DNA of 5,998 nucleotides from positions 1-5,998 of the forward strand of contig CAZBST010000021.1 of assembly GCA_964494805.1 (NCBI GenBank). The letters are read 5' to 3'. The notes below the pieces were generated by a model. It made no database searches and was not told where the DNA came from. It saw nothing but the letters and a program-made list of their open reading frames with translations. Positions 5,938 through 5,998 of this stretch are shown in pieces; the first letter of the stretch is position 1; each line of letters opens with the position of its first letter. Source of the DNA: CAIYOL01 sp964494805. Its GTDB lineage: Bacteria > Planctomycetota > Phycisphaerae > Sedimentisphaerales > Anaerobacaceae. A program made the translations under genes and the position numbers.

Positions 5938-5998
5938 TTGAAGATTCTGATTCTAATATTGCTGTTGCTTCCGGAAGCCGCAATGAGGAACATCAGTA
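5938..5998 (+). repeat. Downstream repeat, copy 2, cut by the window edge
   Basis: TGCTGTTGCTTCCGGAAGCC (5960-5979), then GCAATGAGGAACATCAGTA to the edge, matches 4771-4806. One frame is open from before the preceding stop and reads EDSDSNIAVASGSRNEEHQY, without an ATG; a TTG at 5934 overlapping the TGA is the only nearby start. The frame of the preceding gene is also open after its stop and reads LKILILILLLLPEAAMRNIS from a TTG at 5938, which looks like a signal peptide. The window ends before the choice can be settled, so this could be the start of a gene, a remnant or a non-coding repeat. Confidence 0.5.

Noticed and set aside
1..5998. CRISPR arrays, tRNA or rRNA genes and insertion-sequence transposases.
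   Set aside because: No regularly spaced repeats, RNA-gene motifs or transposase signatures were seen on either strand.

Overview
The window looks like an accessory region of a bacterial chromosome, moderately AT-rich, with all genes on the + strand. The best lineage guess is Planctomycetota (Phycisphaerae-like). This rests on the 1269-2678 protein, a single-span anchored protein with a pseudopilin-like tail (HGRYPSNLAEL ... DPFSRSPLMY ... LYSVGPDFADDGG) of a style I associate with planctomycetes, and on the set of orphan exported proteins. It is an inference from protein style; no rRNA, tRNA or other marker gene is present.

Layout. 1-1272: the 3' part of a gene, open at the left edge, with two beta-sandwich (Ig-like) regions followed by a caspase-like (peptidase clan CD) domain carrying a His-Gly / Asp-Ala-Cys dyad. 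1269-2678: a membrane-anchored planctomycete-type protein coupled to it by an ATGA overlap. 2679-2971: no intact gene, but a frameshifted remnant matching the C-terminal end of the first protein, so a second copy of that peptidase has decayed here. 2983-3423: a small five-span membrane protein whose ribosome site overlaps the stop of the remnant. 3443-4744: a complete exported serpin with an inhibitory-type hinge. 4745-4896: a short gap holding a repeat that recurs at the right edge. 4897-5937: an unrecognised exported protein. 5938-5998: second copy of the repeat, cut by the window end.

How they may work together. Every product appears to be exported or in the envelope: a caspase-like peptidase with adhesion-type beta domains, two membrane proteins that each follow a peptidase gene (one intact, one broken), and a serpin, a suicide inhibitor of serine or cysteine peptidases. 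The simplest reading is an envelope peptidase/inhibitor neighbourhood built by duplication of a 'peptidase + coupled membrane partner' unit and now partly decaying. That functional link is inferred from position alone. The serpin linker also appears to contain a REP-like palindromic element read in frame, next to a perfect 10-bp hairpin.
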